Part shown: positions 23,436 through 35,053 of the stretch, one piece after another
Layout of the letters: the number at the start of each line of letters is the position of its first letter
How positions within the stretch are numbered: the first letter of the stretch is position 1
DNA from: Meconema thalassinum
Taxonomy: Eukaryota > Arthropoda > Insecta > Orthoptera > Tettigoniidae
Reading direction: 5' to 3'
DNA: 64,000 nucleotides
Assembly (NCBI GenBank): GCA_946902985.2
Contig: OX336389.2
Location: 1,081,389,788-1,081,453,787 of the forward strand
The notes under the pieces: model-generated
Told to the model about the DNA's origin: nothing
The model's input: the letters and a program-made list of their open reading frames with translations, nothing else
Database searches by the model: none
Made by a program: the position numbers and the translations under genes

Positions 23436-24154
23436 TGTTCGTTGCACTCATATAAGTCAGAGATACCTCTATGAAGGGTCGCACAATGACAAAGAATGCC
23501 CAAATGTTATTTTCTAATGACCTTTGCTTCATTACTAGGAAACTAGGATACAACCCTTCAACGATTCATTTTGTGTATATATGTGATACTTGCATTTATG
23601 ACAACTACTTTCGCACAACGTAGATGAGACTTTCAAACTGTTCAAGGTGTTTAAACCTGCATACCCCAGCGTCTACACATGCATGAACACGCCGTAGTAG
23701 GTTTTGTTTGATCCAGCTGAATGGCCCTAGCGTTGTTCACATGATGTCACAAGCAGTGATGATTTGCAGTTCTTCTTCAGTCTCAACATTTGACTCCTAG
23801 GGAAGTCTACACCATCTACGGATACAACGAGAAACCTTCCCTAGGTGGACACAGTATTTACTCCGCGATCCGATGCACGTCCAGTGGTAGGCACATCCAG
23901 TACATTTCGTTGCAACGACTGAATGTCGTGCGGTTAAATGTTAGTATTACACACATCTATTGGACCAGCTGATATTCCTTGATGAACGCAGTGTTTTTGC
24001 ATTTATCTGTTGACTCAGGCTGGATAAAGATGCGGTTTTTCACCAATGCCTCAGTCTAAGTTATGGTAGAAGTTATAAAGATGCTACTAGACGGTGCCTA
24101 GTAACAGCAATCGTGGCACAGTTGATGCCTATGTTGTTGCTGTAGCATATTTTA
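23436..24154. other. No feature recognised
   Basis: No supported gene or repeat. Confidence 0.45.
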
Positions 24155-24506
24155 GGCGCTGTGACATCGTGGTGTTATAGCCCCACATATTTTGGATATG
24201 TGTGAAATATGTGTGATAATCTATGTAATTGTGGTGACAGTACTAGTGGGTGTATTTGTAAATTGGGGATATTATTGGGAAGGAGGTGATCGTGGCCGTG
24301 GCCTTAATTTAGGAACCATTTTCTCGGAGTTGAAGTGGGAAACTGCAGTAAACCACTTCCAGGATGGCTGAGGTGGGATTATAACCCTCCCCAGTTTTGC
24401 TTCACGTGGCTGAGTGAACCCCGTTCCAGCCCTCAAACCAGAATCGAACCCGGACCTCAGGGGCGACAGCCAAGACCGCTAGTCGCTACACCAGGAGGTG
24501 GTTGCT
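24155..24506 (-). mobile_element. SINE family A (short-tail form)
   Basis: On the minus strand it shows the head CTCCTGGTGTAGCGACTAGC, box B GTCCGGGTTCGATTCTGG, the CACTCAGCCACGTG box, GGTTTACTGCAGTTTCCCAC, and the short-tail end ATGTGGGGCTATAACACCAC. Confidence 0.8.
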
Positions 24507-24629
24507 CATGCCTATGGATGCTGTGAAAGGTGTTACGCATAGGAAAAGTGCTGTGGCACTGGGTCAGTAGGGAAATCAATGCCATCTCGCTTCGTAACGT
24601 ATTTTTAAGGATCCTACTAATCTCTGATC

Positions 24630-24849
24630 CGGGGAGCGTGATGGCGCTGTGGCTTAGCTGCTCGTCTTTCACCTGGACGGCCGGGATTCGAATCCCAGTG
24701 ACAGCGGGGTGGAATTTTCACCTGAAAAATCACGTGGTGTCAGGAAGGGCATCCGGCCTAAAATCCCCGGCTAAACCCAAAATGAGCCTAGTTGGCTCCG
24801 GCGACCCCATTTAATTGGGAAAAGCCGAAGAAAAGTGTTTTTTTTATTT
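24630..24849 (+). mobile_element. tRNA-derived SINE, family D, with perfect 16-bp TSD
   Basis: The head GATGGCGCTGTGGCTTAGCT and box B GGGATTCGAATCCCAG are tRNA-like. The body contains CAGGAAGGGCATCCGGCCTA and ends AAAAGCCGAAGAAAAG plus a T-rich tail. The 16-bp CTACTAATCTCTGATC occurs at 24614-24629 and again at 24850-24865, a precise target duplication. Confidence 0.92.
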
Positions 24850-24865
24850 CTACTAATCTCTGATC

Positions 24866-25444
24866 TGATAACCTAACGGAGCACAGCGATTCGCATGGTG
24901 ATGTATCCTACGTTCCTGGATTTACTACACATTTTTGGGCGTGTACCTGACAACGGAGGCGTTTCCGGACCGGAATTCATCGCCTGAATTTGATCCTTGT
25001 ACCCGTGGCCAAAATTCTTGAAAGTATGTACCATCAATGCTAGAATATTCACTAATATTGAGATAAACATTAGAAAACCGAATTGAGACATATTCTCTAC
25101 CCCTTCCGCTCTTAGTAATTGAGAAAGTAACTTGGCGCCTAATACACGCAATACTGCTGCTTCACCTCCAATAATCTTCTGAAGAATAATGTATAGACAA
25201 GGAATCTCATTGGTTTATCATAATCTGCTCAATATTTATATATATCCCTACTCTTATTAACGACAAAATAGTTGAAATTACCTTTCGCCCCCGGGCACGG
25301 TCTAGGAATATCTGAAGTAGTAGCTTCCTATTCAAACGGTTCAGGTTCAAACCCAAGCTCTGTTATAGAGGATTTATATCCTTGTAAGAAAATTATAATA
25401 GTGTTAAATCAAGCCTGCATCTTATTTCCCGAAATTTCGCCTTA
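24866..25444. other. No feature recognised
   Basis: No supported gene or repeat. Confidence 0.45.
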
Positions 25445-25565
25445 TGTAGGGATCACCCAAGCAAATTTGAATACATAGGCCTAATATGCCTTTCTTGCGA
25501 GATTATCAACATTCGTTCTAAGTTTCAGTGAGATCGAGAGACTCACGTTCACTATGTTCCCTCAT
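25445..25565 (+). repeat. Diverged dispersed repeat, copy 2
   Basis: Counterpart of 23305-23435, in the same orientation, with the same order of conserved words. Confidence 0.5.
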
Positions 25566-25639
25566 CGGCTTTGCCAGGACAATTTTATAGAGGTGGTTTG
25601 ATTTCCAACACAAACATCTAAATAAGGATTTCTGTTATT

Positions 25640-25897
25640 TTTCATTTCCATCTCAGGTAAATGGGTGGATAGCACCTGATGTATGGCCAAGACTGCATAT
25701 TCCCAATTTCAAGTACACGCATTAATCGGAACAATACAGCACAGGCAACAGTTATGCTGAGAGTGAATTTCAGCATGTCCTATTTGGAGGAATTCAGAAG
25801 ACGCAGCACACATTTCCATACACACGCAAGTACGTGGGGTTTATAATTACGATATCCCAAGCCCCTAAATGAATCATCATCAACAACAACAACAACC
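25640..25897 (+). mobile_element. SINE family A 3' part (short-tail form), degraded
   Basis: Recognisable pieces are CAGGTAAATGGGTGGATAGC, a TATGGCCAAGACTGC version of AAGGCCACG, and the tail GCAAGTACGTGGGGTTTATA...CCCAAGCCCCTAAATGAATC with a CAACAACAAC run. A stretch of unrelated sequence (about 25760-25820) interrupts it. Confidence 0.6.
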
Positions 25898-26718
25898 CTC
25901 AAGGCTTCAGTTTTTCCATAACGGTGACGAGTCGGATTTCCTTCACATTGCTTCGGTTATAGGAAGGTCTCTCTTTTCAAATCTGGGTCACTATTCTCAA
26001 GTCTCATAAACTATCCAGCAACAGTTGACGCAGACCACACATGTACTTGCTACGGCTAGGCTTCCTCTAGCAGAAACCGCATGGGGCCAAGCCATATGCC
26101 AGGAAAGGGTATTTGCATTCCTTACACAGTCAGCGAGCCAGAAACTGCCCACCATTGACTTAAATCTGACTGTCTGGAGTGTTGCCAGTTTTCGAATCTT
26201 ACAAGTCGAGTTGGAAGTTAAATATCTAGATTATTGGTTTACTCACCATTTCACAAATCCATAAGAATTTTAGTTTGAAGAAAAAGGAAGGTAATTAATC
26301 AATGCGTTTTATTCCTCTGCAGATCGACTATTCCTCTTAAATTGAAATCTTGGTTCATAAAGTTACAATATTGTAGAACACTAACGTACGCACTTAAGCT
26401 TTTATTGCGAAGTATGGAGCACATATCAAAATGTGGGTTTCTGAAATTCAGCTGTACATCGTCATGGAGTATCCCCGAGTATGAATATTTTCGCAAACAT
26501 AAACCTTATACCCATTCTAAATGAGGAATATCCTGTGACATGCATGCCATTGTTGTACACTAAATCCCTTTTTATTTATAATTTCTACATTCCCTTTGTG
26601 TTCTTTTACTTCAGCAGATTGCTACATGCAAATTAAATTTACATTTGATAGGTTGTTCCAACGACCTACTGTGTTTGTCAGACACCAACTGATATTGCCG
26701 CACACTTTCTATTGTGTT
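25898..26718. other. No feature recognised
   Basis: No supported gene. A phrase near 26040-26090 (ACTTGCTACGGCTAGGCTTC) resembles one near 23025-23080, so parts may be old repeats. Confidence 0.4.
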
Positions 26719-26729
26719 ATTTCTATAGC

Positions 26730-27125
26730 GTCCGCCTCGTTGCGTAGTGGCTAGCATTCATGACTGGCAGCGCAAAGGACCGGAATGGATTCCCGGGTCC
26801 GCCAAGAAATATAATTCTGGTCTGAGGGCTGGACCGGGGTACACTCAGACTCGTGAGACAAAACTGAGATGAGACAGGTTCGAATCCTACCTCAGCCATC
26901 CTGGAAGTGATTTTCCGTGCTTTCCCACTTCTACTCCAGGAAAATGCTTAGATGGTTTCTAACTTAAGGCCACGGTCACTTCCTTCCCAATCCTCATCTG
27001 AAATACACACTTTAAAACAGCCATCATAATAATACAGGATATCAAACAAATTCCACACACACACACACACACACAAATGCACGGGGCTATATGACCACGA
27101 TGTCTCAAATCAATCAACAACAAAC
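26730..27125 (+). mobile_element. SINE family A (short-tail form), full length with 11-bp TSD
   Basis: The element runs from the head GTCCGCCTCGTTGCGTAGTG through box B-like motifs (GGTTCGAATCCTACCTCAG) and the AAGGCCACGG module to a CA microsatellite and GGGGCTATATGACCACGATG. The 11-bp ATTTCTATAGC flanks it at 26719-26729 and 27126-27136. This is the best reference copy of the subfamily in the window. Confidence 0.93.
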
Positions 27126-27136
27126 ATTTCTATAGC

Positions 27137-28034
27137 AGGAGACCATCAATATTTTTTTAGCAATGATACGGTAATTATTTTCTCGCGTAACACTGTATAG
27201 AATAATGTGCATAGTATTCATTACTTTACTAATTGTGTACTGAATTTGGTAGTGAACAAAATGAGAACATATTATAAGGGCAGATGATCTAGATGTTTCG
27301 CACCTTAAAATAACAACCGTCAACACAAGACTGAAGTAGATATGTAATTAAACTCATATAAGTAGAGGATTAACTAGTGAAGTAAATTATATTTTGTTGT
27401 TATTACATTGTATACTGGGCCTAAATATTATTTTGACAAATTGTATAGTTCCACCTCAAGGATTACTTCCTTGGTCTGATAAAATCATTTCACGTTGTGT
27501 AATCCATTTTGCTTATGCACACAAGCTAATATTTTATAAGTCATTTAGGCCTAGAACTAAATTGCACTCTCTTGTTTATAGGCTCGGCACCGAGGGAGGA
27601 AGTTAACTAACGAGAGAGAGTCTGCCTGGCCAGGCCACACTGGCACTGCCTTTATTCACGTGATTCAAGCGATGCGTCCACTCAACTCATGCACTTGGAA
27701 CGATCATTTGCCAATAGCTAAAGAGAATTTTCCAATATAATTTGAATGAAAAAATGTTAAGGCAGTTTGAAATTGTTATTGTGTAGTTTCAAGTCAACTC
27801 GTTGTCACAAGAATATATCAAACACAAAAGAATCCTCTTAGGATTTGATCTTACCTGGTTCAACCAGGTGCTCATCAACAGGATTTTGGCACAAAACCAC
27901 AACAAACACGACAAAAACATAGAAGATTTGTTGCTGTTTAATTACATGGCAGCGAAAGCCAATATTCAAGCTCATGCAACAAAGAAGCACTACGATATAC
28001 TTCAAGCAATGGGGTACGGCAATGAATTGTTGAT
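27137..28034. other. No feature recognised
   Basis: Contains an 88-codon plus-strand ORF (27802-28068) that runs into the SINE. It has no recognisable domain and is not called as a gene. Confidence 0.4.
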
Positions 28035-28420
28035 TCATAAGGGGCTTTGTGACATCGTGGTCATGTAGCCCCGTATACTTGGGTTTTTGTGGAATTTGTC
28101 TGATAACCTGTGTATTGTGATGGCTGTAATTGTGTGTGAATTTGTAATTTTGATGAGGATTGGGAAGGAGGCGGCCGTGGCATCAAGTAAGGAACCATCC
28201 CAGCATTTTCCTGGAGTAGAAGTGGGAAACTACAGTAAACTACTTCCAGGAGGGCTGAGGAAGGAATCGAACCCGCCTCTTCTCAGTTTTGCTTCATGAG
28301 TCTGAGTGTAGCACGTTCCAGCCCTCAGACCAGAATGAAATTCCTTGACAGAGCCAGGAATTGAACCCGGGCCTCCGCGATGAGAGCCAAGAATGCTAGC
28401 CACTACGCAACGAGGCAGAC
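28035..28420 (-). mobile_element. SINE family A (short-tail form), near full length
   Basis: On the minus strand it shows the head GTCTGCCTCGTTGCGTAGTG, box B GGGTTCAATTCCTGGC, and the body TTCCCACTTCTACTCCAGGA, ending GGGGCTACATGACCACGATG. Confidence 0.85.
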
Positions 28421-28977
28421 ATGGCCAGCAATGAGGCTATAGTGTTGTGCAACGACCGGATTTATTCTTAATAATAATCGTATTATATAATACGCTAAGG
28501 TGTATGTTTCACAAAACTCAAGCTCCTAAACCAGAGGGAGTTAGAAGGTGTGGTTTGTACCAAAATCTTCCAAATTGTGTCAATAGTGCAGGAAAAATCT
28601 TGCATTTCTTGAAAAGTCAACGGAAATATATTTATTTGTTTATAAAGTTCTATTTAAAAAATAAACAAGACGATAGCCCCTGGCAGAACTATCGGGGTTA
28701 CAGCCCGCATAGCACTAGTGCCGGGCGGATAGTCTGTACACATGGGGCGCACACAACCCATTAGATTATGCGAGAGTTCTCGCGCGGGTCCGCTAGTAAT
28801 AACAATCTTTAATAATGAAAGAAAGCTATGAACTTTCTCTTACATGCTTAAGGATTCATAGTTTTAATAATTCAGGAAATCGTGTAGTAATAATAAGTTT
28901 GAGAAAGTGGAGCGCACCTACAGTATATCGGCGCTCGCTTTGTGGTCGTTGCCAGGCTCGAGCATCGACCAGACCTC
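28421..28977. other. No feature recognised
   Basis: No supported gene or repeat. Confidence 0.45.
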
Positions 28978-28988
28978 AATAGCGGAGT

Positions 28989-29316
28989 TTTTTTTAGCGT
29001 ATGGCTTTTAGTGCCGGGAGTGTCCGAGGACATGTTCGGCACGGCAGTTTTTTGTAGCTGCTTCGAGACGGACACCCAATGGGTGAGCTACAAGTGCCGT
29101 TGGGGAGGAAAGTTGGAATGTAAGGTCGAGGAGTTGGAAGGTAGCGGCTGCGGCCTACTGTTAGGGATCAACCCCGGCATTTGCCTGGAAGGAAGATGGA
29201 AAACCACAGAAGACCATCTTCAAGGTTGCCGGTAAGGGGATTCGAACCTCCTCGCCTCCTGGATGTGAGCGACTGCCAGCAGTCATGCCGTAACGACCAC
29301 GGCTAACTCACCCGGT
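28989..29316 (-). mobile_element. tRNA-derived SINE, family B, with 11-bp TSD
   Basis: Reverse-oriented relative of 3061-3398: the T run and AGCGTATGGCTTTTAGTGCC at its 3' end, the GCCGGTAAGGGGATTCGAAC box, and the head ending GTCGTTACGGCATGACTGC. AATAGCGGAGT flanks it at 28978-28988 and 29317-29327. Confidence 0.92.
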
Positions 29317-29689
29317 AATAGCGGAGTGTATGGCAGAGATGCTAGACCGAGTTAGTCCTATCCCAACAGTTGACTCAGATGGTCGTAGCCCGCTGATTGC
29401 AACAAGAGAGGAGAGACGTGGACGAAGACAACTAAGATACTCCGACTACTGCCGTTTGTTTCGCAATGTAATTTGCGTGCGAGTGCGACACATCAATCCC
29501 ACGGTGAATGTGATGTACTCCGGACTGCTGCATTCGTGGCGAAGAAGATGATGATGATAATTGTTGTTTTAAGGAGCCTAACATCTAGGTTATCATCCCC
29601 TAATGGTCAGGGTGATAGCGAAAATGTCACTGAAGTGGAAACCAGAATGAAAATTAAGTGAGAAGGAAAATACTTTCAAAAAGGAACTC

Positions 29690-30334
29690 AGATTGAAACT
29701 ACTCACAAAATGGAGAGCTGTAATACTTACAAAAGGGAATTTAGAACGAAAATACTCACAAAAGGAATAGATTGAAAAATACGCACAACATGTAGGCTAA
29801 GTTCAAATACGTACAAAATGCAATGTACAGTCGAAATACATAGAAAATGCAAGTGAAATTCAAAATACTTACAAAATGCAAATGGGATTGGAAATACGTA
29901 CAAAATGCAATTGAGGTTCAAAATACTTAGAAAATGCAATTGAAATTGAAAATACACAATGCAATTTAGAATGAAAAATGCGCATTTCAGATTCGAAATA
30001 ATCACATTTCAGGTTCTGAATAATCACAAAGTGCAATCGATATTCAATATACTTAAAAAATGCAATTGAAATTGAAAATGCTTACAAAATGTATGGTAGA
30101 TTCAAACTACTCAATTGGACGGACAATCCTTACAAAATGCAATTTAGATTCAAAATACCCACAAAATACAATTGAGAATCAAAATACTTGCAAAATGCGC
30201 ACCATACAAAATGCAATTTAGATTGAAAATACTAGCAAAAAGCGGTTTAGGTTGAAAATACAAAATGCAATTGAAATTCAAAATACTCACAAACGTCCCA
30301 TCCCCTATATTTAAAGACTTACTAAAAAGCAGTC
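29690..30334. repeat. Minisatellite with about 35-bp AT-rich unit (left part)
   Basis: Irregular units built on ACAAAATGCAATT plus GATTGAAAATACTCA. The array is broken by the SINE at 30335 and resumes beyond it at about 54096-54200, showing that everything between was inserted into one array. Confidence 0.8.
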
Positions 30335-30560
30335 GCCTCCGTAGCTTAGCAGTCAGCATGGTTATCTGCCGCCCCGGAGGTCCTGGGTGCGATTCCCGGC
30401 TCTGCCACGAAATTTGAAAAGTGGTACGAGGACTGGAACGGGGTCTACTCAGCCTCGGGTGGCCCAAATGAGTAGAGGGGGTTCGATTCCCCCTCAGCCA
30501 TCCTCGAAGGGGTTTTCTGTGGTTTCCCACTTCTTCTTCGGGCAAATGCCGGGATGGTAC
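30335..30560 (+). mobile_element. SINE family A (long form), 5' half of a split copy
   Basis: The head GTCGCCTCCGTAGCTTAGCA, box B GGTGCGATTCCCGGC, the CTCAGCCATCCTCGAAGG box and GGGCAAATGCCGGGATGGTAC. It stops at GTAC (30557-30560); the rest, beginning GTACCTTC, is at 53818-54095. Confidence 0.93.
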
Positions 30561-33500
30561 TGTACCCGATAATCCGGAAAGGATCCCGTTGGAATATCCA
30601 TTGCCCCCGCTGGATTGCCTATTTCTAAGTGCTTCGGCAAATACTACATTAGAAATCGCTTCCAACATGGTCTTTAGGGATTTACAGACAGCAGTTACAA
30701 GAATATTGTGGATCAACAACCAACTACACGGGGCACTCACCTTTACTTACCTCGGGGACTGGGACTTCAGCTTCGCCTACACTATATCCATAATACCCTG
30801 CTCCTTATATTTAAAATGAATCACTCCAACAACAATGGAAAACAATCTGAACAAATTTATTAACAAAAAGGTAAACTAATCTACTATAAACAAATTAAAA
30901 TAAATGAATTTAACAATTAACATTAAAATTAAAAACACGGAAACATTCACACCTCCTTTCAACTCTACATCTTACTACAATGCTGTATTAAAATTATGAT
31001 TATAAAATCTTGGCTTGTTCTAGGCCTACACAGCGTAGAAATAATAACGTTTAATAGAACTTCTTAATGGCATTCCAGACACCTGATTGCATTCAAAAAC
31101 CTGCGTTGTAGAACGCACGTGCCGTGGCTTTGTTTCATCAATGAATCACTGGCATCACGCCGTGCTCAAAACAGGTTTATACAATAAACAGAAGGCTGTG
31201 AGTCTACACCTGTTATATTATATCATCGCTCTCGAATGCTAACGGTGAATCATGCTGGCTAGCCCATAGAGGCTGCTTGTGTGTATTTATAAAACACGTA
31301 AAAATTAACATTTAGATCTTACAAAAGTTCACATAACTACTTTGTTTCTTAAACAATCATTCTAAAAAATTTTATACACTCTTTCATTCGCACTCCGTTA
31401 TTGTTCTAGACCAATACGGTTCCACATCTTCTCTTAACAATGAATAATCATTCACACCAAAAACATCCGCTCATAAACACACACTATTCCAAAACAATTG
31501 ATTAATAAATCCTATTAAATTGTTTAACTAATTAAATCATTTCCACAAAATTATTTACATGTAATATGTTTATATTAATATCAATTATCTAGTGATGCTA
31601 ACGCGACACCTTTGAGATTGTAACTTCTCGGTTACAACAAAAATCTTAACTAAATGTATACACTGGTTTTTTACATAACCATCCTTTAACGTTCTGTAGT
31701 TTAATATACTGCTTACACCTCGTCTTATATAGGTTACATTACATTATCGGTATAATACAGTCGACTGATTAAGGTACGCTGTACGTAATGACATAAATTC
31801 GGGTTTAATAAAATTTAATAATTGTATTATAGACGTGAGTAGACAATCTTTCTCATGTTGCTTTTCCGCTGAAACCCTCCTGTTAACACAGCTAAATCGT
31901 TAATTCACAAGAACTGAACTACTTGTATACAACGGCTCTTATCATGATACATGCTTTTTATCAAAGAACAACAATACTTTGACTTCCTTAAAATGCGGAA
32001 TTCCCTCGCCTGAGCACTCCATAGCTCTAAAAAACCTCATATAACAGTATATATGGCATAAACAATTATCATCTACTATGTTAAACAATAACCAAAGGGG
32101 TTAATTGTTATTAACATATCTTATGTAAGAACTTCTCTCAAATACTGGCATGACCCTCAGTATCATTGCACATGATTACTGGACCACAATTATACATACG
32201 TAAGTTCTTCAAACGAAACTTCAAATTATAATGAACGTTATTATACAGTCGTGATTAACCTCCTAAAGTTTACTCCACAACAAGATAATTAACTGTTAAC
32301 TTGTCTGTCGCAAATACATGTAATAAAAATAATACTCCTGTTTCATCGCACTTGTCTAGCTATAAATTGTTTATCCTTGTAATATCATGTCCACAAAATG
32401 ACTTGATAATACAAAAATAGAATAAAATAACACACATGTTATTTATAGTGTCAGATAGAATTCAATCCTGACCGGGATAAACTAGCTTTGAATTCCTAGC
32501 CAAAGATTTGAATAATCTTCTATCAAAAGGTATTTCCTCTAACATATTAAATGAACAAACCTCTTAGCTTTACAATTAATAATTAGAAAGGTTTGTCAAT
32601 GTCGTAATGTTTTTCCACTCTACAAAAAGAATGTTCATAGGAATTAAGACTTAGGTCTTATCAAACGACTAGTATTTCCTAGATCGTCGATAGTTTATGT
32701 ACAATAATGATATAACAATATCATTCGATGTTTCTTCTTTTCTTGAAGTTATATGTCGTTACATTAAAGTGCTCAAATTAAATTTAATAAGAATTTAATT
32801 TGAAGCTATGACACAATGTCAGAATACTTGGTTTAAATGAAATTATTAAAAATTAGAGAGTCGAAACGACTAGTCTCCTATGAGGCAATATGATTCCTCA
32901 AACAAAATTTTTAATGTCAGTTCCACAACTGATCCGTAGAATAAAATTGAAAAATAGATGAAATGCATTCATCTTCTAAATAATCTTGCAGCATAAAAAT
33001 CTCAACACACATCTGAAGTGTAAACTACATAAAAGCACTGAAATACATGAAGTGTGAAAACATAGAAATATGGAATAAGATCACCGAAAATATGGAATAA
33101 GATCGCTGCTCAGAATGTCACTAATCATGCTCTATATAACAATTGAGATACACTAATACCTTATTTAGACGGAAACTTGAAGATCAATGTAAGTATTGCC
33201 ACAATACTTTAGATGTTTCCTCAGTACAAGACACTGATATGGATCTGCATTCGAACCTCGGATCTGCGACTTCAGAGATAAGACACGTCTCTCTCTGGAA
33301 TTCACGAACATTCGCCTGGGCTCGAACGACATCCTTCTGGCAAATTCTTCTGGGTTGCTGGGCTACATTTCCCTAGCATCTTGACAAATCTCTTCTGTAA
33401 AGTCTCCATTCTCCGTCGTAAATATGTATCAGCTTCATCATTGGAATATAATTATGGAAATATTCATATAAATAGTGAATGAAATGTTTCCATTGCTAAT

Positions 33501-34665
33501 TGATGTTATATTAGTGTTCGTAGACTGACGAAAATGCACAAGATGGACCGTACACTACGTCTGTATTCAAGAATACGTTGTCTAACGAAGCCCCATCGTT
33601 GCATCTTAACTCCTGTTATTGAATATGTATCTGGCGCATGACTGTTTATTTCATCATATCAACAATATAAATTAAGTTGAATGATAATGTTTGAAGAATA
33701 ATAATTCTGTTAATGTTTATGTGTTGCGCCAATATTAAAAGTCCTCCGCCACTGTTCACTTGAACTGCGTTCGTCAACTTCACTTTGCAATTTATAATGC
33801 TATTCAGCTCTATTTCCAATACATTTGGAAATCTAACTTGACAGGCTTATATTGTCGAAACGGTGAATATTTAAGCGCTCGACTTTCCACAATATATAGT
33901 AGGCGACCTGTTCTTGATAAATGTTCACTTATTTAACTTCAAATCTCAATATTGTATGAAATATAATCAATACTATGTTCCTCGCAACTTCACGTAGAAT
34001 GGAAGTGCGGTGATCTCTACCGTTCCACCTAGCTATCCTCGCGTCTCCACAAGTCGACAGTCGTCGCACTCGGACTAAGCCTTGGGATCTCCGTTAACCC
34101 AGTAAAATCACTTCCTCACTCTTCAAAGTCTGCTGGAATAAGAACCTCGATCCTTGGATCTCCCTCTCCAAGTCGAATTTTTGGCGGCCATATCAATCTC
34201 CCACCATAATTTTAGCGCGTATACCAATGCGTATTACTGCGTAGATTAACCGATCTGCGGTTTTTAATGTATCAGACATGATTTCTCTTAATATTCTCTT
34301 CATTACCAAATAAGAAAATCTTCTTCTAAGGGCCTAAATTCATAATTTCATCCTGTTGTGTAATTAAAGTTGATCCCGTCTTCAATAAGACCTCTCCTCT
34401 TTGTCTGTGGACTGGGATCCAATAGCATAATTTATAACAATATTTATAATATTAATTTCCAAACTCGCTGTTGCTATGCTAAATATAGCCTTCTAGAAGC
34501 GTCCATTGTGCAACATGTCACGTGATCGGGCTCTCCCACAGTCTCGAGCTTGTAACACGACCCTCTTGTGTCACATTTCCAGAAATTATATTTGCTAGTT
34601 AAATTTTATCATGGGGACGGAAAATACTCTCATTTGGTCCCTAAATAATTCAATTTACGGGGGCA
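30561..34665 (-). repeat. 3' LTR (4,105 bp)
   Basis: Read on the minus strand it begins TGCCCCCGTAAATTG and ends CGGGTACA. It matches 49683-53817 end to end with scattered substitutions, by eye a few percent, denser near its plus-strand left end. An ORF conserved in both LTRs (33143-33376, plus) has no known domain. On the minus strand, splice-donor-like AGGTAAGTAA lies near 30755-30765. Confidence 0.93.
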
Positions 34666-35053
34666 TTCCTCCGTCATCTCAAGTTAAAAACAGTTGCAAA
34701 TTGTTTTTAAACATACTAATTCAAGACTTTTGATATGTCACTTGTACTCGTATATTGAATTATTTTAGCCTATTTTCTTATGATACTTTTTCAAATTTTT
34801 AGCGTTGGATTTTCCTAGAATAACGTTATTTTCATCGTCAAACAACTCATAACAGTTATTCCCATAAGCATTAGGTTTGCGGAACGCTCTTTCTTATTGG
34901 TTCTGTTGCAGTTATCTTCATCTGACCCGTTCCTCTTCTTCTATTCTTCTCTTTTTCAACGTCTTCTTCTTCTTCTTCTACTTTTCTTGGTTCTTCAACG
35001 TCTTCTTATTCTTCTTTTCTTGATTTGTGTAGCAGTATATCCTCTTTCCTCTT
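34666..35053 (-). promoter_or_regulatory. Polypurine-tract region between gag and 3' LTR
   Basis: On the minus strand, GACGGAGGAA directly precedes the LTR start at 34665, a plausible plus-strand primer for reverse transcription. Further right, 34935-35010 is an almost pure purine/pyrimidine AAG-rich tract. This 390-bp stretch holds no pol ORF. Confidence 0.5.

Noticed and set aside
27802..28068. 88-codon plus-strand ORF
   Set aside because: Its end lies within a SINE and no domain or homologous context is visible.
29727..30005. 92-codon minus-strand ORF rich in F, L and C
   Set aside because: Translation of the AT-rich minisatellite.
33143..33376. 77-codon ORF present in both LTRs (also 52287-52520)
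   Set aside because: Conservation is explained by the LTRs being copies of one sequence; no domain, no start context.
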